Source: an uncultured Candidatus Melainabacteria bacterium
GTDB taxonomy: Bacteria > Cyanobacteriota > Vampirovibrionia > Gastranaerophilales > Gastranaerophilaceae
Direction of reading: 5' to 3'
NCBI GenBank assembly: GCA_934717745.1
Contig: CAKUZB010000009.1
Span: 19,686 to 83,685 of the forward strand
Length of the DNA stretch: 64,000 nt
The position numbers and the translations under genes are program-made. This document shows, in pieces, positions 1 to 7,884 of the stretch (positions within the stretch are counted from its first letter, which is position 1; every line of letters starts with the position of its first letter). A model generated the notes under the pieces. That model was not told where the DNA came from, made no database searches, and worked only from the letters and a program-made list of their open reading frames with translations.

Positions 1-655
1 GAGGCTTCTTGATGTAACTATTTGAATGTATTCTCCAATTTGTAAGTTTTTTAGGCAGGTAATAAAAATCATTTTTAAATGCTAAATTAATGTAAATCCA
101 CCAATCTAAAAGCGAATCTACCGGTGAGTTTAAAAGATTTTCTGTAAATAATTCTTTTTTTATCATTACTGAAGAAAGAGTTAAAATAGGATTTTTTTTG
201 TCAAAATATTTGAACATATTGCAAGGAAATTGTAATTTTTCAAGTTTTTCTTCTGTTTTTGTAACTTGTTTTTGAACTTCATCAATCCAATCTTTTTCCC
301 CGGTTAAATTAACGGAATTAAAAATAAAACCAACATTATTAGGGCAGTTTTTAATTCGTTCTTCTAATGTATTTGTGCAAAAGAAATCATCACTTTCTAA
401 AAAGGCAATCCATTCTCCTTTTGCGTATTTTAATCCTGTTTGAATAGATTTCCTTAATCCTTTGTTTTTATCGTGGCAGATTAATTTTATACGTTTGTCT
501 TCGCAAAAACTTTTAATAGTTTCAACAGAATTGTCAGTCGAGGCATCATCAACGATAATAAGTTCCCAGTCTGAAAAAGTTTGATCTTGTACAGATTTTA
601 TTGTTTCACAGATGTATTCATTGTAGTTATAACTTGTTGTGATGATTGTTATCAT
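1..655 (-). CDS. Family 2 glycosyltransferase, 3' end outside window
   Basis: Read by hand on the minus strand: an open frame of 218 codons from an ATG at 655 down to base 1, so the C-terminus is missing. The N-terminus reads MITIITTSYNYNEYI and is followed by DWELIIVDDASTDNS and WIAFLESDDFF. This is the GT-A fold of family 2 transferases, with the nucleotide-sugar VDD site and the metal-binding SDD in place of DXD. Such enzymes add sugars to surface polysaccharides or glycans; donor and acceptor cannot be told. A tRNA-Cys gene lies upstream. There is no membrane segment in the visible part. Confidence 0.85.
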   Translation of the reverse strand, partial: MITIITTSYNYNEYICETIKSVQDQTFSDWELIIVDDASTDNSVETIKSFCEDKRIKLICHDKNKGLRKSIQTGLKYAKGEWIAFLESDDFFCTNTLEERIKNCPNNVGFIFNSVNLTGEKDWIDEVQKQVTKTEEKLEKLQFPCNMFKYFDKKNPILTLSSVMIKKELFTENLLNSPVDSLLDWWIYINLAFKNDFYYLPKKLTNWRIHSNSYIKKP

Positions 656-690
656 GAAAAGTTTCTCTTAATTAGGTTTATATAAAAATA

Positions 691-712
691 AAAACTTCCC
701 GAGGGAAGTTTT
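691..712 (-). terminator. Hairpin terminator downstream of tRNA-Cys
   Basis: AAAACTTCCC and GGGAAGTTTT form a near-perfect inverted repeat around GA. On the minus strand it follows the tRNA and runs into a T-rich stretch, as expected of a Rho-independent terminator. It separates the tRNA from the glycosyltransferase gene. Confidence 0.6.
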
Positions 713-722
713 ATTAAAAAAA

Positions 723-793
723 GGCGACACCCAGATTCGAACTGGGGGATAAAAGCTTTGCAGGCTTCTGCCTTACCACTTGGCCATGTCGCC
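723..793 (-). tRNA. tRNA-Cys (anticodon GCA)
   Basis: The minus strand folds as a standard cloverleaf. The acceptor arms are GGCGACA and TGTCGCC. The D-stem GCC/GGC encloses AAGTGGTAA. The anticodon loop is CTGCAAA with anticodon GCA, and the T-arm is CCAG with TTCGAAT. CCA is not encoded; a CCA-adding enzyme is present at 22.7 kb. Length is 71 bases, normal for tRNA-Cys. Confidence 0.93.
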
Positions 794-896
794 ATAAATC
801 ATAAGATAATCTTATAAAACACATAAAAAAAAGTCAAGTGTCAGGTTGTTTATTGTTCAAATTTTTAGAAAATTATTATTTGTTAAATGTTTGCTT

Positions 897-926
897 TTGA
901 ATCTTTTTGTGAAATAATTGTACAAT
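897..926 (+). promoter_or_regulatory. Likely promoter of hydrogenase operon
   Basis: TTGAAT at 897-902, an 18-base spacer and TACAAT at 921-926 match a housekeeping sigma factor promoter. They lie about 50 bases before the first operon gene, which has the ribosome site AAGGAG at 965-970. Confidence 0.5.
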
Positions 927-976
927 ACCTGTCAATAGGTTAACCACGTAGTTTTTATTAAATAAAGGAGAGGTTA

Positions 977-1471
977 ATGACCGGAAGTCAATCAAAAATC
1001 GATTTTTCAAAATTAGATGAAATCATCGCTCAATATGACGGCAAAAAGTCTAACTTAATTGCGATTTTGCAAAAAGTTCAAGAAGTTTATCGTTACTTAC
1101 CGGAAGATGCAATGATTTACATTGGAACAAAAATGGAAGGGTTATCACCAGCAACCGTATTTGGTGTTGCCACTTTCTATGCTCAATTTTCATTAGAGCC
1201 AAAAGGTAAATATGAAATTAAATGTTGCGACGGTACTGCTTGCCACGTAAGAGGTTCAATGCCGGTATTAAATGCTATTCATTCAAAATTGAATTTAAAA
1301 AATGGAAAAACAACAACAGAAGATGGTTTGTTTTCTCTTGAAATTGTAAGTTGCTTAGGTGCTTGCGGTTTAGCCCCTGTTGTAGTTATAAATGAAAAGG
1401 TTTATCCTCAAATGACATCTGATGCTATAAACATAGTTTTGGACACAATTATCGGGGAGGAAAATAAATAA
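977..1471 (+). CDS. hydC: NuoE-like [2Fe-2S] subunit of electron-bifurcating hydrogenase (HydC type)
   Basis: A 164-residue thioredoxin-like ferredoxin. The four cluster ligands are visible as Cys84-x4-Cys89 (CDGTAC) and Cys126-x3-Cys130 (CLGAC), the NuoE/HydC pattern. It passes electrons between the flavin subunit and the rest of the complex in the cytoplasm. It is the first gene of a three-gene operon: its TAA shares its last base with the ATG of the next gene, so translation is coupled. The start is supported by AAGGAG seven bases upstream. It is not part of a complex I operon, since no membrane nuo genes are nearby, and HydA two genes downstream fixes its role. The hydrogenase reading is an inference from context and is strong. 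Confidence 0.92.
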   Translation: MTGSQSKIDFSKLDEIIAQYDGKKSNLIAILQKVQEVYRYLPEDAMIYIGTKMEGLSPATVFGVATFYAQFSLEPKGKYEIKCCDGTACHVRGSMPVLNAIHSKLNLKNGKTTTEDGLFSLEIVSCLGACGLAPVVVINEKVYPQMTSDAINIVLDTIIGEENK

Positions 1472-3324
1472 TGAAATTAAATATAGACATTAAAAAAGAA
1501 CAAGAAATTGCTCAAGAAGATATTAAAAAACAAGGTTGCAGAGTTTTAGTTTGTGGCGGTACAGGTTGTGTTGCAAATGGCTCTATGAGCGTAATGGATA
1601 AATTTAGAGAATTAGGTGCAGATGTTTCTGTTGCTACTTCTTATGATAAATTAACAGTAATTCCAACAGGTTGTCATGGTTTTTGTGAACAAGGTGTTTT
1701 GGTTTTACTTCCTGATTTGCACACTGCTTACGTAAAGGTAAAAGTCGAAGATGTTGAAGAAATTTACAATTCTCACATTGTTGGCGGAAAACCTGTTGAA
1801 AGGCTTTTATATGTTGATCCGGCAACAAAACAATCAGTTCAAAGACCGGAAGAAATCAACTTCTATGCAAAACAAACTCGTACAGCATTGAAAAATTGCG
1901 GTCATATTAATGCTGAATCGATTGATGAAGCAATTGCAGTCGGAACTTATGAAGCATTGGCAAAAGTTTTGTCAGAAGAAGACCAAGAAGCCGTAATTAA
2001 AGAAATTGAAGATTCAGGCTTAAGAGGCAGAGGTGGCGGAGGCTTCCAGACCGGTAGAAAGTGGAGAAGTGTTTATCAGCATCGTGGCGGAAAATCTTAC
2101 GTAATTTGTAATGGTGATGAGGGCGACCCTGGTGCATTTATGGATAGATCTGTAATGGAAGGCGACCCGCATAAATTATTAGAAGGTATGGCTGTTGCTG
2201 CATTTGCTATTGGTGCAGACGAGGGTTATATCTATGTTCGTGCAGAATATCCTCTTGCGATTAAACGTTTGAGAAAAGCGATTGCAGATGCTGAAGAACG
2301 TCATTATTTAGGTAAAAATATTATGGGAACTGATTTCTCATTCGAAATTCATATTAAAGAAGGTGCAGGTGCATTTGTTTGCGGTGAATCTTCTGCATTA
2401 ATCGCTTCAATTGAGGGTGAAAGAGGTATGCCAAGACCTAAAAATATTCACATGGCTGAATGTGGTTTGTTTAAACGACCAACCCTTTTGAATAACGTTG
2501 AAACATTTGCAAATGTACCTTTAATTATTACAAAAGGTGCAAAATGGTTTAGTTCAATGGGTACAGAAACTTCAAAAGGAACAAAAACTTTTGCTTTAAC
2601 AGGTGAAGTTAACAATACAGGTTTGATTGAAGTTCCTATGGATACAACATTAAGACAAATCGTATTTGACCTTGGTGGCGGTATCAGAAACGGTAAAAAA
2701 TTCAAAGCAGTTCAAATTGGTGGCCCATCAGGCGGTTGTTTAACAGAAGAACATTTAGATATGGCAATGGATTATGACCAACTTACAAAAGTTGGAGCAA
2801 TGGTAGGCTCCGGAGGTTTGGTTGTAATGAACGAAGATACTTGTATTGTTGAAGTTGCACGTTTCTTTATGAACTTTACACAACACGAATCTTGCGGAAA
2901 ATGTACACCTTGTCGTGAGGGTACAAAACAAATGTTGAGAATCCTTGAAAAAATTGTTAAAGGCGAAGGTACAATGGAAGATTTGGACACGCTAGAAGAA
3001 TTGGGACAAGTTATTAAAGAGGGTTCTTTGTGTGGTTTGGGTAAATCTGCACCAAATCCTGTTCTTTCAACATTGAGATATTTTAGAGATGAATATATTG
3101 CTCATATTAAAGACAAAAAATGTCCTGCCGGTGTTTGCAAGGCTCTTAAATCTTATACAATCGATGCAGAAAAATGTAAAGGTTGTACAAAATGTGCAAG
3201 AAATTGTCCGGTTGGTGCTATTGAGGGTGAAGTTAAACAAGCACATAAAATTGATCAAGCAAAATGTATTAAATGTGGTGCTTGTGCATCAAATTGCCCA
3301 TTCAAAGCAATCGTTTTAAATTAG
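1471..3324 (+). CDS. hydB: NuoF-like flavin subunit of electron-bifurcating hydrogenase (HydB type)
   Basis: 617 residues. An N-terminal thioredoxin-like [2Fe-2S] domain (VCGGTGC, PTGCHGFC) is followed by the NuoF core with the FMN/NADH loop GRGGGGFQTGRKW and NGDEGDPGAFMDRS. Next come the SLBB region and the [4Fe-4S] site ESCGKCTPCREG. The C-terminal extra domain holds two [4Fe-4S] clusters (CKGCTKCARNC and CIKCGACASNC). This domain order is that of HydB in trimeric hydrogenases such as that of Thermotoga maritima, which oxidise NADH and ferredoxin together to make hydrogen. Ribosome site GGGGAGG precedes the start and overlaps the end of hydC. The next gene, hydA, follows after 22 bases. Confidence 0.93.
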   Translation: MKLNIDIKKEQEIAQEDIKKQGCRVLVCGGTGCVANGSMSVMDKFRELGADVSVATSYDKLTVIPTGCHGFCEQGVLVLLPDLHTAYVKVKVEDVEEIYNSHIVGGKPVERLLYVDPATKQSVQRPEEINFYAKQTRTALKNCGHINAESIDEAIAVGTYEALAKVLSEEDQEAVIKEIEDSGLRGRGGGGFQTGRKWRSVYQHRGGKSYVICNGDEGDPGAFMDRSVMEGDPHKLLEGMAVAAFAIGADEGYIYVRAEYPLAIKRLRKAIADAEERHYLGKNIMGTDFSFEIHIKEGAGAFVCGESSALIASIEGERGMPRPKNIHMAECGLFKRPTLLNNVETFANVPLIITKGAKWFSSMGTETSKGTKTFALTGEVNNTGLIEVPMDTTLRQIVFDLGGGIRNGKKFKAVQIGGPSGGCLTEEHLDMAMDYDQLTKVGAMVGSGGLVVMNEDTCIVEVARFFMNFTQHESCGKCTPCREGTKQMLRILEKIVKGEGTMEDLDTLEELGQVIKEGSLCGLGKSAPNPVLSTLRYFRDEYIAHIKDKKCPAGVCKALKSYTIDAEKCKGCTKCARNCPVGAIEGEVKQAHKIDQAKCIKCGACASNCPFKAIVLN

Positions 3325-3346
3325 TTTAAGTATAAGGATAAAATCA

Positions 3347-5110
3347 ATGAGTGATAAAAAAACATTATTTATAAATAATCAAGAAGTTGAATTTACAGAT
3401 GAAAAAACGGTGTTAGAAGTAATCCGCAACAATGGTTTCAACGTACCAACATTTTGTGATAGACCTGAATTAAGCCAATTCGGTGCATGCAGAATGTGTG
3501 TTGTAGAGCAAGAGGGTAGAGGTATTCAAGCCTCTTGTACAATGCCACCAAGAGCAGGTATTAAAATCTTTACTCATTCTGCAAAAGTTAGAAAAATCAG
3601 AAAAACAATTTTGGAATTATTATTGGCAAATCATGATAGAGAATGTACTACTTGCGAAAAATCAGGTAATTGTGATTTGCAAAAATATGCAGAAGAATAT
3701 GGTGTAAGAAGTATTAAATATCCGACTTTGAAAAAAGAGGACATGTTAGAAATTGATAGTTCTAATCCATCGCTTGTTAGAGATCCAAATAAATGTATTC
3801 TTTGTGGTGCTTGCGTTAGAGCGTGTAAAGAATTTCAAGGTCATGCAGTTTTAGGTTTTGCAAATAGAGGTTCAAAGACAGTTGTACAACCTATGAATGG
3901 AAGAAGTTTAGCATCAGTTGACTGTGTATTCTGCGGTCAATGTCAAGCAGTTTGCCCAACAGGTGCTTTAACAATTAAATCCGATGTAGATGCAGTATGG
4001 AACGAAATTAACAATAAAGACAAAAAAGTTGTTGTTCAAGTCGCACCTGCTGTTCGTGTTGCAATCGGTGAAATGTTTGGTTTGAATGCAGGTGAAAATT
4101 CTATTGGTAAAATCTATTCAGCATTAAGAAAAATCGGTTTTGATTTAATTTTTGACACAAATTTCTCTGCTGATTTAACAATTGTTGAAGAAGCAACAGA
4201 ATTTCTTGACAGATTAAACAATGGCGGTAAGTTGCCACTATTTACATCTTGCTGTCCGGCATGGGTAAGATATTTAGAAACTCAACACCCTGAAATGTTG
4301 CAACATTTATCTTCTTGCAAATCTCCGCAAGGAATGATGTCTGCAATTGTTCAAGAATTATTGCCAAAATATTATGAAGAATATACAAAAGAAAATACGG
4401 TAGTTGTTTCAATTATGCCTTGTACTGCTAAAAAATACGAAGCAAAACGAGGACAATTAAGACGTAATGATAAATTTGAAACAGATTATGTATTAACAAC
4501 TCAGGAATTTGGCAGAATGATTAAAGAAGCCGGAATTGACTTCAAAAAATTAAAAGATGAAAAAGCAGATTCTCCATTCGGTGAATACACAGGTGCCGGC
4601 ACAATTTTTGGTGCATCTGGTGGTGTTGCGGAAGCAGCGGCAAGAACTGCATATTACTATGTAACCGGCGAAAACATTTCAAGTGATGACATTACACAAA
4701 TGCGTGGTGTTGATGAAAATTCTCGTTCAAAAACAGTTGAACTTGATATTAAAGGTACAAAAGTTGTTGTAAGAGTTGTTTCAACTTTAGTTGAAGCCGA
4801 AAAAGCAATTCAGGAGATTAAAAATGGCACAGCAAACTTCCAATTATTAGAGGTTATGGCATGCCCTGGAGGTTGCGTAAATGGTGGTGGACAACCAAGA
4901 AGTTGTGAAGACGTTAAAGTTAAACAAGAACGTGCAGAGGGCTTATATGCAGAAGATAAAACTTCTGAATTAAGACACTCACATGAAAATCCTGACGTAA
5001 TAAGACTTTATAAAGAAAACTTAGAAAAAGCGGGTTCTCATAAAGCACATGAATTATTGCATACAACTTATCAAGATATGCAAAAAGGTTCATATAAAGA
5101 CTTGAAATAG
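3347..5110 (+). CDS. hydA: [FeFe]-hydrogenase catalytic subunit
   Basis: 587 residues. From the N-terminus: a plant-type [2Fe-2S] domain (Cys37, 48, 51, 64); the His-Cys [4Fe-4S] site HDRECTTCEKSGNC (96-109); two [4Fe-4S] clusters (Cys150-160 and 193-203); then the H-cluster domain. All three H-cluster signatures are intact: TSCCPAW at 300, MPCTAKKYE at 357 and EVMACPGGCVNGGGQP at 502. The diiron site is thus held by Cys303, 359, 506 and 510, with Cys302 as the proton-relay residue. It makes or consumes hydrogen in the cytoplasm. The maturases HydE, HydF and HydG are not in this window and must lie elsewhere. The operon ends in a strong hairpin. Confidence 0.95.
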   Translation: MSDKKTLFINNQEVEFTDEKTVLEVIRNNGFNVPTFCDRPELSQFGACRMCVVEQEGRGIQASCTMPPRAGIKIFTHSAKVRKIRKTILELLLANHDRECTTCEKSGNCDLQKYAEEYGVRSIKYPTLKKEDMLEIDSSNPSLVRDPNKCILCGACVRACKEFQGHAVLGFANRGSKTVVQPMNGRSLASVDCVFCGQCQAVCPTGALTIKSDVDAVWNEINNKDKKVVVQVAPAVRVAIGEMFGLNAGENSIGKIYSALRKIGFDLIFDTNFSADLTIVEEATEFLDRLNNGGKLPLFTSCCPAWVRYLETQHPEMLQHLSSCKSPQGMMSAIVQELLPKYYEEYTKENTVVVSIMPCTAKKYEAKRGQLRRNDKFETDYVLTTQEFGRMIKEAGIDFKKLKDEKADSPFGEYTGAGTIFGASGGVAEAAARTAYYYVTGENISSDDITQMRGVDENSRSKTVELDIKGTKVVVRVVSTLVEAEKAIQEIKNGTANFQLLEVMACPGGCVNGGGQPRSCEDVKVKQERAEGLYAEDKTSELRHSHENPDVIRLYKENLEKAGSHKAHELLHTTYQDMQKGSYKDLK

Positions 5111-5128
5111 TTAAAATGTATAATATTT

Positions 5129-5168
5129 GGGCGACACCGGTTTAAAATGGTGTCGCCCTTTATTTTTA
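5129..5168 (+). terminator. Terminator of hydrogenase operon
   Basis: GGGCGACACC (5129-5138) and GGTGTCGCCC (5149-5158) pair perfectly around GGTTTAAAAT, followed by TTTATTTTTA. Confidence 0.85.
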
Positions 5169-5203
5169 TAAATAAATGTCTATAATTAACTTTATTAAAC
5201 CAG

Positions 5204-5231
5204 TTGACAAGATTTTTTGATATAATAGAAT
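5204..5231 (+). promoter_or_regulatory. Promoter of tuf
   Basis: A consensus TTGACA at 5204-5209 and TAGAAT at 5226-5231 are 16 bases apart. A TATAAT at 5221 is only 11 bases from the -35 box and is a less likely -10. The transcript would have a leader of about 60 bases. Confidence 0.6.
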
Positions 5232-5295
5232 AGAATTACAACTTAGTATTACAATAAGTTAGTTTAGTAATAAGTAAAAAAAGGAGACCACTAAA

Positions 5296-6504
5296 ATGGC
5301 ACGCGAAAAGTACGAAAGAACCAAACCGCACGTTAACGTTGGTACTATTGGGCACGTAGACCATGGTAAAACAACTTTAACAGCAGCAATCACTGCAACA
5401 TTGGCTGCAGCAGGACAAGCAGAATTGAAAAAATTTGATGAAATTGATGCTGCTCCAGAAGAAAGAGCAAGAGGTATTACTATCTCTACTGCTCACGTAG
5501 AATACGAAACAGCAACTAGACACTATGCTCACGTTGACTGCCCAGGCCACGCCGACTACGTTAAAAACATGATTACAGGTGCTGCTCAAATGGACGGTGC
5601 AATTCTTGTAGTTGCAGCAACAGACGGTGCAATGCCTCAAACTCGTGAACACATCTTACTTGCTAGACAAGTTGGTGTTCCAAACTTAGTAGTATTCTTA
5701 AATAAATGTGATATGGTTGATGACCCAGAATTATTAGAATTAGTTGAAATGGAAGTTAGAGAACTTCTTTCTTCATACGAATTCGATGGTGATAACATTC
5801 CATTCATCCACGGTTCTGCTTTAAAAGCATTAGAAGCAGTTCAAGCAAATCCATCAATTAAACGTGGTGAAGATAAATGGGTTGATAAAATTTGGGAATT
5901 AATGGATGCATTAGATACATACTTCCCAGAACCTGTTCGTGATTTAGACAAACCATTCTTGATGCCAGTTGAAGACGTATTCTCTATCACAGGTCGTGGT
6001 ACAGTTGCTACTGGTAGAGTAGAACGTGGTATTGTTAAAGTTGGTGATGAAGTTGAAATCGTTGGTTTAGGCGAAACTAAAAAAACAACTGTAACAGGTG
6101 TTGAAATGTTCAGAAAATCTCTTGATCAAGGTCAAGCAGGTGATAACGTTGGTGCTTTGTTAAGAGGTGTTGATAAAACTGATATTCAACGTGGTCAAGT
6201 ATTGGCAAAACCTGGTTCAATCCACCCACATACTAAATTCACAGCAAACGTTTACGTTTTAACAAAAGATGAAGGTGGTCGTCATACACCATTCTTCCCT
6301 GGTTACAGACCTCAATTCTACATCAGAACAACTGACGTAACTGGTTCAATCCAATTCGAAGGCGAAATGGTAATGCCTGGTGATAACGTTGTAATGAACG
6401 TTGAACTTATCGCTCCAGTAGCAATCGAAGAAGGTATGAGATTCGCTATCCGTGAAGGCGGTAGAACAGTTGGTGCTGGTGTTGTTGACAAAATTACTGA
6501 ATAG
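5296..6504 (+). CDS. tuf: Translation elongation factor Tu
   Basis: 402 residues. The G-domain motifs are GHVDHGKTT, DCPGHADYV and NKCDMVDD, with switch I containing RARGITIS; the barrel domains 2 and 3 are complete. EF-Tu carries aminoacyl-tRNA to the ribosome as a GTP complex. The start has AAGGAG at 5280-5285. The gene stands alone with its own promoter and terminator, away from the usual rpsL-rpsG-fusA neighbours, which could mean an isolated or second copy. Codon choice is visibly more restricted than in its neighbours, as usual for a very highly expressed gene. Confidence 0.98.
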   Translation: MAREKYERTKPHVNVGTIGHVDHGKTTLTAAITATLAAAGQAELKKFDEIDAAPEERARGITISTAHVEYETATRHYAHVDCPGHADYVKNMITGAAQMDGAILVVAATDGAMPQTREHILLARQVGVPNLVVFLNKCDMVDDPELLELVEMEVRELLSSYEFDGDNIPFIHGSALKALEAVQANPSIKRGEDKWVDKIWELMDALDTYFPEPVRDLDKPFLMPVEDVFSITGRGTVATGRVERGIVKVGDEVEIVGLGETKKTTVTGVEMFRKSLDQGQAGDNVGALLRGVDKTDIQRGQVLAKPGSIHPHTKFTANVYVLTKDEGGRHTPFFPGYRPQFYIRTTDVTGSIQFEGEMVMPGDNVVMNVELIAPVAIEEGMRFAIREGGRTVGAGVVDKITE

Positions 6505-6526
6505 TAAATTGTAAACAATATAAATA

Positions 6527-6566
6527 AAAAGAGTCTATCGAAAGGTAGGCTCTTTTATTTTTTTTT
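6527..6566 (+). terminator. Terminator of tuf
   Basis: AAAAGAGTCTA and TAGGCTCTTTT form an 11-pair stem with one G-U around an 8-base loop, followed by an unbroken run of ten T. Confidence 0.88.
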
Positions 6567-6616
6567 AGTAAAATGTGTGTTATAATATAAAAAAATAATA
6601 TAACTGGTATTAAATT

Positions 6617-7411
6617 ATGGACGCAAAAGAAAAAGACGAAAAAATAGTTGCATATTTAACTAAAATTGTTCAAGATTTGGGTGAAAAAAAATACGACTCA
6701 ATTATTGTAACAATAAAAGAACTTTTAGAAATTGATGAAAAAGCCGATTATTACGGAATTATAGGTTTGGCTGAATTTAAGTTAGGTTATTATGATGATG
6801 CAATATCTCATTTGAACAGAGCAATTGAACTTTCTCCAAGAGCCGACTATTATTGCAACTTAGGTATGTCGAAAGAAGCAATAAATGATAAACAAGGGGC
6901 TTTAGAGGCTTACAAATGTGCGGTTGAACTTAATCCAAGTGCGGTAAGTTATAGTAGCCTTGCTGCGGTTAAGTACGATTTATGTCAATATTTAGATGCA
7001 ATAAAAGATTATACAAAAGCGATAGAATTAGACCCAAATGAAGATACGTATTGGGGAATGCGAGGCTTAACAAAAGTCCGCATGGGAATGGGTATTGATG
7101 CTATTGGTGATTACGAAAAAGCAATTGAAATTAATTCGAATGAAATTGAATATTATTATCGTTTAGCAAATATATACTTAGAGAAAAAAGAATATGAAAA
7201 AGCATCAACTTATTACGATAAAGTTATTGAATTTTGTAACCAAAACGGTGGTGATATTTTAGATGCTGTTGGTGTTTCTTATATTGTAAAATGTTATTTA
7301 AGATACGCAAGAATTAAAGTTGTACAAGGTGATTTTAAAACCGCACAAGAAATGCTTGCTATTGCAATTAAAAAAGACCCAAAACTTGATGTAGATAATG
7401 CTGGTGATTAG
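6617..7411 (+). CDS. Tetratricopeptide repeat protein
   Basis: 264 residues, nearly all of it TPR units of about 34 residues (for example GLAEFKLGYYDDAISHLNRA, KDYTKAIELDPNEDTYWGM). No signal peptide and no catalytic domain, so probably a cytoplasmic protein-binding scaffold; the partner cannot be told. TATAAT at 6581-6586 may be its -10 box. No clear ribosome site precedes the ATG, so the start is less certain than usual. It is a single-gene unit between the tuf terminator and a strong bidirectional terminator. Confidence 0.85.
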   Translation: MDAKEKDEKIVAYLTKIVQDLGEKKYDSIIVTIKELLEIDEKADYYGIIGLAEFKLGYYDDAISHLNRAIELSPRADYYCNLGMSKEAINDKQGALEAYKCAVELNPSAVSYSSLAAVKYDLCQYLDAIKDYTKAIELDPNEDTYWGMRGLTKVRMGMGIDAIGDYEKAIEINSNEIEYYYRLANIYLEKKEYEKASTYYDKVIEFCNQNGGDILDAVGVSYIVKCYLRYARIKVVQGDFKTAQEMLAIAIKKDPKLDVDNAGD

Positions 7412-7438
7412 TGGTTAATGTTTAAAACTGTTTAAGAC

Positions 7439-7471
7439 GCAAAAAAGGTCGGATTTTCCGACCTTTTTTGC
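7439..7471. terminator. Bidirectional terminator between convergent genes
   Basis: GCAAAAAAGGTCGGA and TCCGACCTTTTTTGC form a 15-pair perfect stem with a TTT loop. It carries T-runs on both strands and serves the TPR gene (plus) and the small minus-strand gene. Confidence 0.9.
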
Positions 7472-7492
7472 GTTATTTGTTTAAAATTTTTA

Positions 7493-7717
7493 TTATGCAA
7501 TACCGATTTGACGCATAGGCATTGCTTTTTTACCCATTTGTGCTGCACTTGTTTGGTGTTCTCCGTCTTTGATACCTAAACCAACGTAAGCATTGTCCAT
7601 TGAGAATGGGTTGCCACCGTCAGCACCTGCTTTTTTAACAGCAGATACAGGTTGGAAAGGGTTTACACCGTTAATACCTTTTAATTTAAATGGATTGTTA
7701 ATTGTTGTAAATTCCAA
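7493..7717 (-). CDS. Small uncharacterised protein with NPF repeats
   Basis: 74 residues, starting at TTG. AAAGGA sits about ten bases upstream on the minus strand, which is the main reason to believe the frame. The sequence is polar and glycine-rich with three NPF motifs (NNPFKL, VNPFQP, GNPFSM) and no membrane segment. I do not recognise the family. A 63-codon frame on the other strand lacks a ribosome site and is rejected. Similar NPF-type text occurs at the C-terminus of the 24.2 kb protein, so this may be a lineage-specific type of disordered protein. Confidence 0.6.
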   Translation of the reverse strand: MEFTTINNPFKLKGINGVNPFQPVSAVKKAGADGGNPFSMDNAYVGLGIKDGEHQTSAAQMGKKAMPMRQIGIA

Positions 7718-7818
7718 AGTCCAAAATCCTTTCGTTTATATTATTATTAAAACACTTTTTTTGAAAAAATTGCTAAAATGTTAACAAATATTACGGACGT
7801 TTTTTATATTTTTGTATA

Positions 7819-7847
7819 TTGAAAACTCTGTATGTTCTTGTTAAAAT
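7819..7847 (+). promoter_or_regulatory. Likely promoter of gpmI
   Basis: TTGAAA at 7819-7824 and TAAAAT at 7842-7847 with a 17-base spacer lie about 40 bases before the gene. Confidence 0.5.
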
Positions 7848-7884
7848 TGGTTGGATAAAAATACAGTTTAAGGGGAATTAAAAT

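Noticed and set aside
7593..7784. 63-codon plus-strand frame opposite the NPF protein
   Set aside because: No ribosome site, and its overlap is antisense to a frame with AAAGGA and a proper terminator.
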